Assembly (NCBI RefSeq): GCF_030530635.1
Contig: NZ_JAUMUL010000069.1
Coordinates: 1 to 18,347 of the forward strand
DNA length: 18,347 nt
Direction: 5' to 3'
Source: Actinomyces sp.
GTDB taxonomy: Bacteria > Actinomycetota > Actinomycetes > Actinomycetales > Actinomycetaceae
Each line of letters opens with the position of its first letter. The first letter of the stretch is position 1. Below, in pieces: positions 8,452 through 16,342 of this stretch. The translations under genes and the position numbers were made by a program. Under the pieces are notes generated by a model. It did no database searches. It was not told the DNA's origin and saw only the letters and a program-made list of their open reading frames with translations.

Positions 8452-8498
8452 TTCTGGCAGAGCCTGCCAGAAGGTGGCAGGGGATGGCCGTACCTGCC
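8452..8498. promoter_or_regulatory. Four-box GGCAG/CTGCC inverted-repeat cluster before moxR
   Basis: TTCTGGCAG (8452-8460) and CTGCCAGAA (8464-8472) are a perfect 9-bp inverted repeat with a 3-bp spacer, ending 8 nt from the moxR ATG. A second pair, GGCAGG (8476-8481) and CCTGCC (8493-8498), lies next to it, so GGCAG and CTGCC alternate four times. The position over the expected moxR promoter suggests a repressor operator, possibly for two dimers. A structured leader or terminator is the alternative. The rest of the 274-bp gap up to ppdK has no convincing gene. Confidence 0.5.
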
Positions 8499-8654
8499 TT
8501 ATCGCATTGACGGCAAAGGCGCATCGACGGTACCGAACCACTTTCGCGGGCACCTGAGATGAGTCTCGTCGAGCCGGTGGGTCCCGGTGTCGTCGTCGCG
8601 AACGTGACGCTGGCTGCGGTGCTCGTGGCCGACCTGCCCGACGGCCGGACGACG

Positions 8655-8677
8655 CCGGCCGGGCTGGCGCCGGCCGG
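8655..8677 (-). terminator. Candidate ppdK terminator hairpin
   Basis: CCGGCCGG occurs at 8655-8662 and 8670-8677, giving an 8-bp stem with a 7-nt loop, about 40 nt past the ppdK stop. Another GCCGGCC at 8683-8689 could compete for pairing. There is no U-tract. The self-complementary octamer makes the sequence prone to several folds, so this is only a candidate terminator. Confidence 0.4.
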
Positions 8678-8718
8678 ACGGTGCCGGCCCGACGCGGTTC
8701 AGCCCGCCGACGTCGTCG

Positions 8719-11430
8719 TCACTCCGCTTCAGCCGGCGCCAGCACCGCCGCCCGACCGGCCTCCAGGCGCGCCACGGGTACGCGGTAGGGCGAGCAGGAC
8801 ACGTAGTCCAGGCCCACCCGGTGGAAGAAGGCGATCGACTCCGGGTCGCCGCCGTGCTCACCGCACACGCCCATCTTCATGCCCGGCTTGGTGGACCGGC
8901 CGCCGTCGACGCCCAGTTCCACCATGCCACCCACACCGTCGACGTCGATCGACTCAAAAGGTGAAGTCCCGAAGATACCCGCCTGGATGTAGCGGCCGAC
9001 GAAGGAGGATTCCACATCGTCGCGGGAGAATCCCCAGGTGGTCTGGGTCAGGTCGTTGGTGCCGAAGGAGAAGAAATCCGCCTCCTCGGCCACGTGCGCG
9101 GCGGTGACGGCCGCCCGCGGCAGCTCGATCATGCAGCCGATCGGGAAGTCGAGCTTGTAGCCGGACTCGGCCGAGACCTGGGCCAGCACCGCCTCGGCGC
9201 GTTCGCGGGCCAGCTGCAGCTCGCGCACCGATCCGATCAACGGGATCATCACCTCCGGGCGGGGGTCGCCGCCGGCCTTCAGCCGCTCGACGGCGGCCTC
9301 GGCGATGGCGCGCACCTGCAGTTCGATCAGTCCGGGCAGGGTCAGCAGCAGCCGCACGCCCCGCAGGCCGAGCATGGGGTTGGCCTCATGGTTGCGCCGC
9401 ACCACCGCCAGCAGCGCCTCGTCGGCCGGGTCCAGGGTCCCCTGCTCGCGCGCGACCGCAACCTTGACGCTGAGTTCGGTCAGGTCGGGCAGGAACTCAT
9501 GCAGCGGCGGGTCGATCAGGCGCACCGTCATCGGCTTGCCGTCCATCGTCTGAAGCATCTGCACGAAGTCGCCCTTCTGCAGCGGCAGCAGAGCCGCCAG
9601 GGCGGCCTCGCGTTCGCCGTCGTCGGCGGCGAGGATGAGGTTCTGCACGTACTGCTTGCGCTCCCCGAGGAACATGTGCTCGGTGCGGCACAGACCCACA
9701 CCCTCGGCGCCCCGGTGAATGGCGTGGCGGGCGTCGTCGGGGGTGTCGGCGTTGGCGCGCACCCGCAGTCGGCGCACCTTGTCCGCCTGCCGCATGATGC
9801 GGTCCACGCTGGTGACCAGCTCGCGGGAGTCGACGTCGCCGGCGGCATCGAGGGCCGCCTCCAGGCCGCGACGCAGGTAGGTCATCACCGGGGAGTCGAC
9901 CACGGCGACCTCTCCCAAGAACACCTCGCCGGTGGTGCCGTCGATGGCGATGACGTCGTCGCTGGTCAGCGGAGTCTCCCGGCCGGCCACCCGCACGGTG
10001 CGGGAGACGGCATCCACCTCCAGGGCCTCGGCACCGCACACGCAGGTCTTGCCCATACCGCGGGCCACCACAGCGGCGTGGGAGGTCTTGCCGCCGCGGG
10101 CGGTCAGCACGCCGACGGCGGCAACCATGCCGGGCAGGTCGTCGGGGTTGGTCTCGCGGCGCACCAGGATGACCGATTCGCCGGCTTCGGCGCGGGCGAC
10201 GGCCTCGGCGTTGTCGAAGGCGATGTGGCCGACGGCGGCCCCCGGGGAGGCGGGCATGGCGCGGGTGATCAGATCCCGGCCGGAGTCGTCCCCGAACTGC
10301 GGGAACATCAGCTGGTTGAGCTGGTCCCCGGTGACGCGGGTGAGGGCCTCGTCCATGGTGATGAGCTTCTCGTCCACCAGCTGCGTGGCCACGCGGAAGG
10401 CGGCCGCCGCGGTGCGCTTACCCACGCGGGTCTGCAGCAGCCACAACTTGCCGCGCTCAATGGTGAACTCGATGTCGCACAGGTCCCGGTAGTGGGTCTC
10501 CAGGCGACGCATGGCGGCGCGCAGCTCGTCATAGCTGGCCCTGTCCAGGCGCTCCAGGTCCGCCAGGGACAGGGTATTGCGGATACCGGCCACCACATCC
10601 TCACCCTGGGCGTTGACCAGGTAGTCCCCGTAAACGCCGCCGCGTCCGGTGGAGGGGTCGCGGGTGAAGCACACACCGGTGCCGGAGGTCTCCCCCATGT
10701 TGCCGAACACCATGGTGCACACGTTGACGGCGGTGCCCAGGTCGTGCGGGATCTTCTCCCGACGCCGGTAGATGTGGGCGCGCTCGGTGTTCCAGGAGCG
10801 GAAGACCGCCTCGGTGGCCATATCCAGCTGTGCGCGCGGGTCCTGGGGGAAGTCGATACCGGCGTGCTCGGCGACGATAGCCTTGTACTCCTCGATCAAC
10901 TCCTTGAGCGCGTCCACGTCCAACTCGTAGTCGAGGTTCACGGCGCGCTGGGTCTTCTTGGCGTCCAGGGCGTCGGAGAACAGGTCACCGTCGATGTCGA
11001 GGACGGTCTTGCCGAACATCTGGATCAGGCGGCGGTAGGAGTCCCAGGCGAAGCGCTCGTCATCCGAGGCTGCGGCCAGGCCCTGGACGGAGACGTCGTT
11101 CAGGCCGATGTTCAGTACGGTCTCCATCATGCCGGGCATGGAGAACTTGGCGCCGGAGCGCACGGAGACCAGCAGCGGGTCCTCGGCGGCACCCAGCCGG
11201 CGGCCGAGCTCCTCCTCCACCTGCCGCAGGGCAGTGGTCACCTGTACGGCGAGTTCGTCGGGGACGACGCCGTCGCGCAGGTAGGCGCGGCACGCGTCGG
11301 TGGTGATGGTGAAGCCGGGCGGCACCGGCAGGCCGAGTCGGGTCATCTCGGCGAGGTTGGCCCCTTTACCGCCCAGGAGGTCCTTCTGGTCCTTGTCTCC
11401 CTCACTGAAGCGGTATACGTATTTGGGCAT
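8719..11430 (-). CDS. ppdK: Pyruvate, phosphate dikinase
   Basis: Interconverts pyruvate + ATP + phosphate and phosphoenolpyruvate + AMP + pyrophosphate in the cytosol, working at the glycolysis/gluconeogenesis junction. The 903-residue length is normal. Domains in order: N-terminal nucleotide-binding domain with KDLLGGKGANLAEM (16-29) and VSVRSGAKFSMPGMM (88-102); GETSGTGVCFTRDPSTG (246-262); central phosphohistidine domain ARGGKTSHAAVVARGMGKTC (444-463) with swivelling His451 and the potentially regulatory Thr449; C-terminal TIM-barrel PEP/pyruvate domain with GLCRTEHMF (579-587), FFSFGTNDLTQTTWGFSRDD (786-805) and GVCGEHGGDP with Cys856. Two ATGs are adjacent; the second (11430) is preferred because AGAGG lies 5 nt before it and only 2 nt before the first (11433). 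It is monocistronic: the flanking operons are separated by about 270 and 300 bp. No PDRP regulator gene is in the window. Confidence 0.96.
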   Translation of the reverse strand: MPKYVYRFSEGDKDQKDLLGGKGANLAEMTRLGLPVPPGFTITTDACRAYLRDGVVPDELAVQVTTALRQVEEELGRRLGAAEDPLLVSVRSGAKFSMPGMMETVLNIGLNDVSVQGLAAASDDERFAWDSYRRLIQMFGKTVLDIDGDLFSDALDAKKTQRAVNLDYELDVDALKELIEEYKAIVAEHAGIDFPQDPRAQLDMATEAVFRSWNTERAHIYRRREKIPHDLGTAVNVCTMVFGNMGETSGTGVCFTRDPSTGRGGVYGDYLVNAQGEDVVAGIRNTLSLADLERLDRASYDELRAAMRRLETHYRDLCDIEFTIERGKLWLLQTRVGKRTAAAAFRVATQLVDEKLITMDEALTRVTGDQLNQLMFPQFGDDSGRDLITRAMPASPGAAVGHIAFDNAEAVARAEAGESVILVRRETNPDDLPGMVAAVGVLTARGGKTSHAAVVARGMGKTCVCGAEALEVDAVSRTVRVAGRETPLTSDDVIAIDGTTGEVFLGEVAVVDSPVMTYLRRGLEAALDAAGDVDSRELVTSVDRIMRQADKVRRLRVRANADTPDDARHAIHRGAEGVGLCRTEHMFLGERKQYVQNLILAADDGEREAALAALLPLQKGDFVQMLQTMDGKPMTVRLIDPPLHEFLPDLTELSVKVAVAREQGTLDPADEALLAVVRRNHEANPMLGLRGVRLLLTLPGLIELQVRAIAEAAVERLKAGGDPRPEVMIPLIGSVRELQLARERAEAVLAQVSAESGYKLDFPIGCMIELPRAAVTAAHVAEEADFFSFGTNDLTQTTWGFSRDDVESSFVGRYIQAGIFGTSPFESIDVDGVGGMVELGVDGGRSTKPGMKMGVCGEHGGDPESIAFFHRVGLDYVSCSPYRVPVARLEAGRAAVLAPAEAE

Positions 11431-11435
11431 CATCG

Positions 11436-11451
11436 CCTCTTTCTGATTCTA
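11436..11451 (-). promoter_or_regulatory. ppdK ribosome binding site and candidate -10 box
   Basis: On the minus strand, AGAGG (11440-11436) is the Shine-Dalgarno sequence for the ATG at 11430. Just upstream, TAGAAT (11451-11446) is a good -10 box that would start transcription near 11439 with a leader of about ten bases. A -35 match at proper spacing is not seen: TGTCAA lies 22 nt away, which is too far. Confidence 0.4.
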
Positions 11452-11668
11452 GTTGACTGTGCGCCCGCGCGCGTTGACAGCGCACACTCTAATGTGACTT
11501 CAGTCCTAACGCCACCTTCTGACGCCGTGTCACCGAAACACCGATATTTGTACGGACAATTGCGCGGCCGTTCCGGTTGCTAGGGACCCTCGTCCCGTTA
11601 CCCCTCCCCCAACCGCGGCCAGGCGCAGTTCCAAGCCCCGGCGAATACCGATCTCGGCACGTAACAAC
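11452..11668. other. Intergenic region between the glycosidase gene and ppdK
   Basis: No gene is recognised here; open frames across it lack family features. Visible structure: GTGCGC (11459-11464) and GCGCAC (11480-11485) as an inverted repeat flanking TTGACA; a near-palindrome ATTTGTACGGACAATT (11546-11561) about 115 nt upstream of ppdK; and a small GGGAC/GTCCC hairpin (11583-11596). Any of these could belong to ppdK regulation, but each is weak alone. Confidence 0.35.
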
Positions 11669-11717
11669 TCCCGCCCCCGGCACGAACCCCCTCCCGATCG
11701 CGCCGACGGGGGCGGGA
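11669..11717 (-). terminator. Hairpin at the end of the pel-like operon
   Basis: TCCCGCCCCCG (11669-11679) and CGGGGGCGGGA (11707-11717) are a perfect 11-bp inverted repeat with a 27-nt loop, beginning 17 nt after the glycosidase stop. There is no U-tract, but position and stem strength suit an actinobacterial terminator or 3'-end stabiliser. A tandem GGGGGTCA repeat (11728-11743) overlaps the gene's last codons. Confidence 0.55.
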
Positions 11718-11733
11718 CGCCGGGGTCTGGGGG

Positions 11734-12852
11734 TCAGGGGGTCAGGGCGATGACGCCCTCGTGGGGGCGCAGCCGCAGGCGGCGGGGCAGGGCATCGCCG
11801 TCGGGCCGTCCCTGCGGCCCCGGCCGCACGGCCCCTGTCGGCAGCGTCACGGTGCCCCCGACCTCCCCGTCCAGGATGGCCGCCGCCACACCGCCCTCGA
11901 AGCGCCGCCGCCACACCCGGCCCGACCTGCGCACCGGCCCCAACGGCCTGCCCAGGTCCGCGTCCATGGCCGGGAACCAGGCGGTGCGCGAATAGTCGTC
12001 GTGACCGGTCGCCGCATACGACAGCTGCGGGGCGCCGGCGCCCACGATCCAGAAGACCGCCAATCCGTACATCCCCCTTCGGGAGCCGTCATGAGCCGGG
12101 CCGCTCCCGCCCGACGGCGTCCGCAGCAGCCCCAGACCCGGCCCGGCGAGCTGCTCCGCCTGCGCCGCCGCCGTCGCGGCGTCGAACATGACGTCGTCCC
12201 CCCAACCCAGCCAGCACTCGTCGAAGCCGCCGCCCCACGCGGCGTGCCGCCTCCAACGTCCGGGCTCACGCCGCGCCTCGGCAATATTGGGAACCAGCAG
12301 GCGCCCGGAGGCAGCCAGGGCGCCTCCCGCCTGCTCCACCAGTGCGCCCAGCGCCGCCCGCATTCCGGCGGCATCGGCCGGTGCGTCCGGGTCCGTCGCG
12401 GCGATCGCGGACAGGTCGACGCCGTAGTAGTCCTCGAAGACGTCGTTGTCGGCCATCACCCCGTCGAAGGCGGTGCCCTCCAGGGAGGAGGCGACCCGCT
12501 CCGTCCAGGCCTCCCGATAGGCGGGATCCCACACACGCGCCTGGAAGTGCCCCGGGTAGGTGTCCCACTCCACCATCTCACCCCCGCACCGGGCGATCCA
12601 GCCGCGCTCGCGGGCCTGCTGCCAGCCGATTCCCGAGGCACAGCGTTCGGGGGGCTCGAACAGGCGCACCGAGGACAGGCAGCGGTAGGCCAGAACCGTC
12701 ATGTCCGGGCGCGCGTCCTTCAGCCGGCGGGCGGCGTCGGTCTCCCACGGCTGAAGCACCGCCGTGCGATAGTGGCGCGCGGCCCACTCGACCTCGCCGT
12801 CCCGCAGCGGGCCGCCGTAACGAATCCAAGCGCCGACGCCGGCGGTACGCAT
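11734..12852 (-). CDS. Putative TIM-barrel glycoside hydrolase (GHL15-like), third gene of the pel-like operon
   Basis: A 372-residue protein resembling the hypothetical glycosyl hydrolase 15 type of TIM barrel. Strand-end motifs are visible: GVGAWIRYGG (5-14), MTVLAYRCLSSVRLF (51-65), FDGVMADNDVFEDYYG (129-144), RLLVPNIAEA (184-193) and FDECWLGWGDD (210-220). Asp135 or Asp137 and Glu212 are the best candidate acids. After the barrel, WFPAMDADLGRPLGP (292-306) and VWRRRFEGGVAAAILDG (313-329) fit the C-terminal beta-domain usual in such enzymes. The ATG at 12852 is chosen because it begins conserved sequence 4 nt after the pelF stop; an upstream frame would run inside pelF. There is no signal peptide, so it appears cytosolic, unlike the exported hydrolase PelA. 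It may trim or release the polysaccharide made by the two preceding genes, or act on a lipid-linked intermediate. Substrate and activity are not known. Confidence 0.72.
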   Translation of the reverse strand: MRTAGVGAWIRYGGPLRDGEVEWAARHYRTAVLQPWETDAARRLKDARPDMTVLAYRCLSSVRLFEPPERCASGIGWQQARERGWIARCGGEMVEWDTYPGHFQARVWDPAYREAWTERVASSLEGTAFDGVMADNDVFEDYYGVDLSAIAATDPDAPADAAGMRAALGALVEQAGGALAASGRLLVPNIAEARREPGRWRRHAAWGGGFDECWLGWGDDVMFDAATAAAQAEQLAGPGLGLLRTPSGGSGPAHDGSRRGMYGLAVFWIVGAGAPQLSYAATGHDDYSRTAWFPAMDADLGRPLGPVRRSGRVWRRRFEGGVAAAILDGEVGGTVTLPTGAVRPGPQGRPDGDALPRRLRLRPHEGVIALTP

Positions 12853-12856
12853 GCGC

Positions 12857-14683
12857 TCACGCCCCCGGCCTGACCGCGGGCCAGGAGACGCGGGCCTCCT
12901 CCGCCAGGGCGTACGCCCGGCCCCGCCGGTCCGGCACGCCCCCCTCGAAGTAGAGGTCGCGGTAGGCGGAATTGACGGCAACCAGGTTGTAGGCGGCCTC
13001 GGCCCGCCCGCGGGCGGCAAGGCTCATGCGTTCATACAGGTCGACGTCGTCGATGAACTCCTGTACCCGGTCCGCCATCAGGCGCGGCTTCCCGGGGACG
13101 ATGACGAATCCTGACGGCCCCCACTCATGCCCCTGCGAGTCGACGATGCCGTCCTGGACGACGGAGCGCACGGCGCCCACATCAGTACTCACCGTGGGGA
13201 TGCCGGCCGCCATGGTCTCCAGAGACACGATGGGGAGCCCCTCGTTGTAGGAGGGCAGGAGGAACAGGTCCCATTCGCCCAGATGCTCGCGGACCTGCAC
13301 CGTTCCGCGAATGGTCACGTCCTCCTCCAGCCCCAACTCGGCTATGCGCGCCACGCAGCGCTCGTAGTACTCGGGCATGTGCTCGGTGGGGCCGCACACG
13401 TCCAGGTGGATGTTCGCGCCCCGGTCCTTGAGGATCCGGATGGCGTCGAGCAGGTCCAGCAGGCCTTTGATGGGGACGACCCGCGCGATGTACACCAGCC
13501 GCCACATGTGGGCATGCGTCCCCTCCTTGCGCAGTCGCTGGTTCTTCCGGAGTCGACTGCGGTAGACCTCGTCGAACTCCTGGGTGACGATGCCGTTGGG
13601 GATGAGGCGGGCCTTGGCGCCATCCGTACCCAGGTCCAGGGCCTCGGTCACCGCATCCGGGTACAGGTAGGTGATCGCATAGGCCGGCGGGTAGCACAGG
13701 CGCCCCAACTCGATCCACCAGGCCATCCACATGCGGTCACGGCCGGGGACGTCGAAGGTGCGGTAGTGGTCCTTCTTCACCGGCTTGTCCATGCGGCGCC
13801 CCAGCAGGGTGTTGACGGTGTCGCGCACGTACAGGTTGTGCTCGGTCAGCAGGAAGGACGTGCCGTGCTCCCGGGCCGCGTTGGCCGCGAGCAGGCAGGC
13901 GTATCCGGTGGTGTGGGCGTGATAGACCCGGGCCCGTGGCATGGTCTCATGCAGCACGGCGTATGCGAGGGAGAAGAACTCGCGCAGGCACCAGAACAGG
14001 TCGGTCACGGACATGCCCAGGGTGGGGAGCGACTCCCGGTAGGCGCTCAGGAACTCGCTGGTGCCCAGCAGCGCCCACAATGGGAAACGGCGCGTGGAGG
14101 CGGCCATGCCGTCGTCGATCAGCGACCACATCGGGGCTGTGTCGCCGTTGCCGAGCGAGTGCAGCGCCCGGACCAGGCGCAGCGCCAGGGCCTTGCGCTC
14201 TCCGGCCGACATGTGCAGATCCTCCGGCCGGGCGGCCATGAACTCGGGGTGCTCCTGCATGGACAGGTAGACCGGCCGCACCCACCGGACATTGCCCGGC
14301 ATGCCGTACAGGTCGGTGTGCGGGGAGTCGGAGTCCCAGGTGATGTGGATGATGCCGAAGGTCAGGTCCGGGTTGCCGACGATGATGTCGTGCACGACGG
14401 CGGAGACCCCTCCCTTCAAATAGGGGTAGGTGGACTCCATGACGATGGCAACATCGACGTCCTCATAGCGGCCGTCGGCCGGAACGCCGTCGGGCAGGGG
14501 GCCCGCGTGGCGCACTTGCGCCGCGGAGTGCCGGGGCCCGCGCCCGGCTGTGGCGTACCGGGGCCGCAGGTCCGCCGCCGAGTGCCGGGGGCGGGGACGG
14601 CTCGCAGGCGACGGGATCAGTCGAGCTGGCAGGCCGTTCAGGGCGGCGCGCAGCGCGGGTACGCGGGAGTCGATGGTTACCAA
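12857..14683 (-). CDS. pelF: PelF-like GT4 family glycosyltransferase
   Basis: A cytosolic retaining GT-B glycosyltransferase; in known Pel systems PelF polymerises UDP-activated N-acetylhexosamine. Residues 75-608 follow the PelF pattern: DVDVAIVMESTYPYLKGGVS (75-94), FGIIHITWDSD (109-119), YHAHTTGYA (254-262), LTEHNLYVRD (279-288), LIPNGI (360-365), ARVVPIKGLLDLLDAI (400-415) and the nucleotide-sugar EX7E motif E481-E489 within NEGLPIVSLETMAAGIPTVS (480-499). The start is set at a TTG (14683) because GAAAGG lies 7 nt before it and it overlaps the pelG stop; a GTG near residue 57 or ATG at residue 82 are alternatives. With the TTG start the protein is 608 residues, about 70-100 longer than usual, due to an N-terminal Pro/Arg-rich extension that repeats PRHSAA (32-37, 50-55). 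Middle gene of the operon, coupled on both sides. Assignment to the PelF family is strong; the polymer made is inferred. Confidence 0.88.
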   Translation of the reverse strand: MVTIDSRVPALRAALNGLPARLIPSPASRPRPRHSAADLRPRYATAGRGPRHSAAQVRHAGPLPDGVPADGRYEDVDVAIVMESTYPYLKGGVSAVVHDIIVGNPDLTFGIIHITWDSDSPHTDLYGMPGNVRWVRPVYLSMQEHPEFMAARPEDLHMSAGERKALALRLVRALHSLGNGDTAPMWSLIDDGMAASTRRFPLWALLGTSEFLSAYRESLPTLGMSVTDLFWCLREFFSLAYAVLHETMPRARVYHAHTTGYACLLAANAAREHGTSFLLTEHNLYVRDTVNTLLGRRMDKPVKKDHYRTFDVPGRDRMWMAWWIELGRLCYPPAYAITYLYPDAVTEALDLGTDGAKARLIPNGIVTQEFDEVYRSRLRKNQRLRKEGTHAHMWRLVYIARVVPIKGLLDLLDAIRILKDRGANIHLDVCGPTEHMPEYYERCVARIAELGLEEDVTIRGTVQVREHLGEWDLFLLPSYNEGLPIVSLETMAAGIPTVSTDVGAVRSVVQDGIVDSQGHEWGPSGFVIVPGKPRLMADRVQEFIDDVDLYERMSLAARGRAEAAYNLVAVNSAYRDLYFEGGVPDRRGRAYALAEEARVSWPAVRPGA

Positions 14684-15987
14684 GCCAGAGCCTTTCGCCA
14701 GAAGAAGGAGTACTCGGGCATCGCCCAGGCGCGCCGGTAGATGGCCACGCCCAGGACGACGAGGACTGTGTCCGCCATAGCCGTGACGGCGAAGGAGGGG
14801 ACGAGCCCGCCCACCAGGGTGAAGGCGGCGATTGCGCCCAACAGGTGCGCTCCAGACAGGAGCACAGGCGCCGTACGCCGCCCCGCGTGGTCGATTTCGT
14901 AGGCCAGCAGCGTCAGCACGGCAGTCAGGATCGAGCCGACGACTACCACCGCGACGTCCAGGATCTTGCCGGGCACGAAGACCAGTCCGATCACGAGGGC
15001 GAAGCAGCCGGCCGCCACGGCCACGACAACCGTGTCCCTCAGCGCCCGCGCCAGGAGGCGGCGCAGGCGCTGGCCCCGCACGTGGATGTCGCCGATCGGC
15101 ACCTCGGTCAGGTCGACGTGGAAGCGGCGCACCGCCGCATTGACGTGCGGGGAGGTGACGGCGAAGTAGAAGGAGTAGGCCAGCACGGCCGGCTGGAGAC
15201 ACAGGTAGGCCAGCGGAATGTCCCAGTCGCCGCCGAGGGTGAGGAACAGCAGGAGCTTGTCCGCCCACAGCACTCCACCCAGGACCAGACCGTGCAGCAT
15301 GTCTTGCAGGTAGATCCCCGGCTGGATGGGCCAGGGCCGCAACAGGCCCTTGAGCGTGCGCCCCAGGGGAGCCGCCTGCACCAGGGTGCCCAGCAGCGGC
15401 GGCAGGTACCAGGCGGTGGGGACGATCAGCACGGCGGCGGCGTAGGCAGCCCATCCCAGGGCCCAGTGCCGCCGCCTGCGGGCGATGTCGGCGACGATCA
15501 ACGACTCGACGAACGCCATGTTCTCCATGGTGAGCAGGAAGTGGGCCGCCAGCGTCGTCACGCCCCACCCGGTGGTGACGGCCACCAGCGCGGATACGAC
15601 CGCCACCGGCACTGCGCAGGCGCCGAGCATGACCGGCCAGTAGTGGACGAATCGCGCCCCGACGGCGTCGGGCCCCTCCTGGGCCGCCTCACCCAGCAGG
15701 CGGTAGGCGGGATTGCCCGTGATCTGACTGAGCCAGGGGACCGCCACCGCGACCGAGACGATCAGCATCGACACGGGTACGCCGCCGACGTCGTGCCCCG
15801 CCATGCGCGGCATGGCCAGTGGGTAGGCGGCGGACAGGAGGATGGCCGGAGACATGGACAGCAGCAGTGCCTCCACGGCCCAACGGGTCCCGCCCGAGGA
15901 GCCGGACTCATGTGCTCTGCCGAACCGGCGCGGCTGCCCCGGAGACGGGTCGTGCGATCGTCGGCGGACCGCATTAGTTGCGTTCAT
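14677..15987 (-). CDS. pelG: PelG-like polysaccharide transporter (MOP superfamily)
   Basis: An inner-membrane protein of 436 residues with about 11-12 hydrophobic helices, including 37-60, 71-90, 116-138, 142-167, 175-200, 230-250, 256-279, 317-338, 343-363, 372-394 and 398-417. The signature GGVLWADKLLLFLTLGGDWD (237-256) followed by IPLAYL matches PelG. PelG is the flippase-like channel that pairs with PelF to move nascent Pel polymer across the membrane. GAAGGGG 8 nt before the ATG supports the start; the first 35 residues are a polar Arg/Ser-rich cytosolic tail. It is the first gene of the three-gene operon and its TAA overlaps the pelF TTG start. Upstream is a 644-bp non-coding region holding symmetric DNA. 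No pelD or pelE, which scaffold PelF/PelG elsewhere, is adjacent. Confidence 0.88.
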   Translation of the reverse strand: MNATNAVRRRSHDPSPGQPRRFGRAHESGSSGGTRWAVEALLLSMSPAILLSAAYPLAMPRMAGHDVGGVPVSMLIVSVAVAVPWLSQITGNPAYRLLGEAAQEGPDAVGARFVHYWPVMLGACAVPVAVVSALVAVTTGWGVTTLAAHFLLTMENMAFVESLIVADIARRRRHWALGWAAYAAAVLIVPTAWYLPPLLGTLVQAAPLGRTLKGLLRPWPIQPGIYLQDMLHGLVLGGVLWADKLLLFLTLGGDWDIPLAYLCLQPAVLAYSFYFAVTSPHVNAAVRRFHVDLTEVPIGDIHVRGQRLRRLLARALRDTVVVAVAAGCFALVIGLVFVPGKILDVAVVVVGSILTAVLTLLAYEIDHAGRRTAPVLLSGAHLLGAIAAFTLVGGLVPSFAVTAMADTVLVVLGVAIYRRAWAMPEYSFFWRKALAW

Positions 15988-16100
15988 GTACGGCGCCCCT
16001 TCTGGCTCAGATAGGTACGAGAACCATGCTTTTCACGGCAAACCCGAGCCCGCGGCCACGCGATGGCAACAAATTACGCCAGCACCGTAGGTCTCAGTTT

Positions 16101-16114
16101 CTATGCGAGCATAG
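16101..16114. promoter_or_regulatory. Palindrome upstream of pelG
   Basis: CTATGC (16101-16106) and GCATAG (16109-16114) are a perfect 6-bp inverted repeat with a 2-bp centre, 113 bp before the pelG start in low-GC DNA. Size and location suit a dimeric repressor or activator site. It has no match to an operator I can name. Confidence 0.35.
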
Positions 16115-16342
16115 CGTTGCCACTGACATTACACAGCCGTTATCCACCCTCAGCGCCGCTTTAGTGACCAACCGCTCGCCACAGAGTGGAAGGTAACACC
16201 CACAGCAACCCGCGCTTACATCCGCAGTTCCAACACCTATGAACCCGTAATTCTAGGACGTTATCACCTCCACACAGCGGTGCCGACTCTTGTTGCTACT
16301 GGCCGATTCCGACCTTTTCCAGCTCCCGCATTCTGGGCGCAA

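Noticed and set aside
8559..9107. Plus-strand frame starting MSLVEPVGPG in the moxR-ppdK gap
   Set aside because: It runs deep into antisense of ppdK, turns into Arg/Pro-rich sequence and has no ribosome site or family pattern.
9094..11583. 829-residue open frame on the plus strand opposite ppdK
   Set aside because: Gly/His/Gln/Val-rich low-information product, a mirror of ppdK codon use; ppdK motifs on the minus strand are unambiguous.
16140..16148. TTATCCACC as a DnaA box and possible origin
   Set aside because: A single box with one mismatch; no cluster of boxes, no AT-rich unwinding stretch and no dnaA/dnaN nearby.
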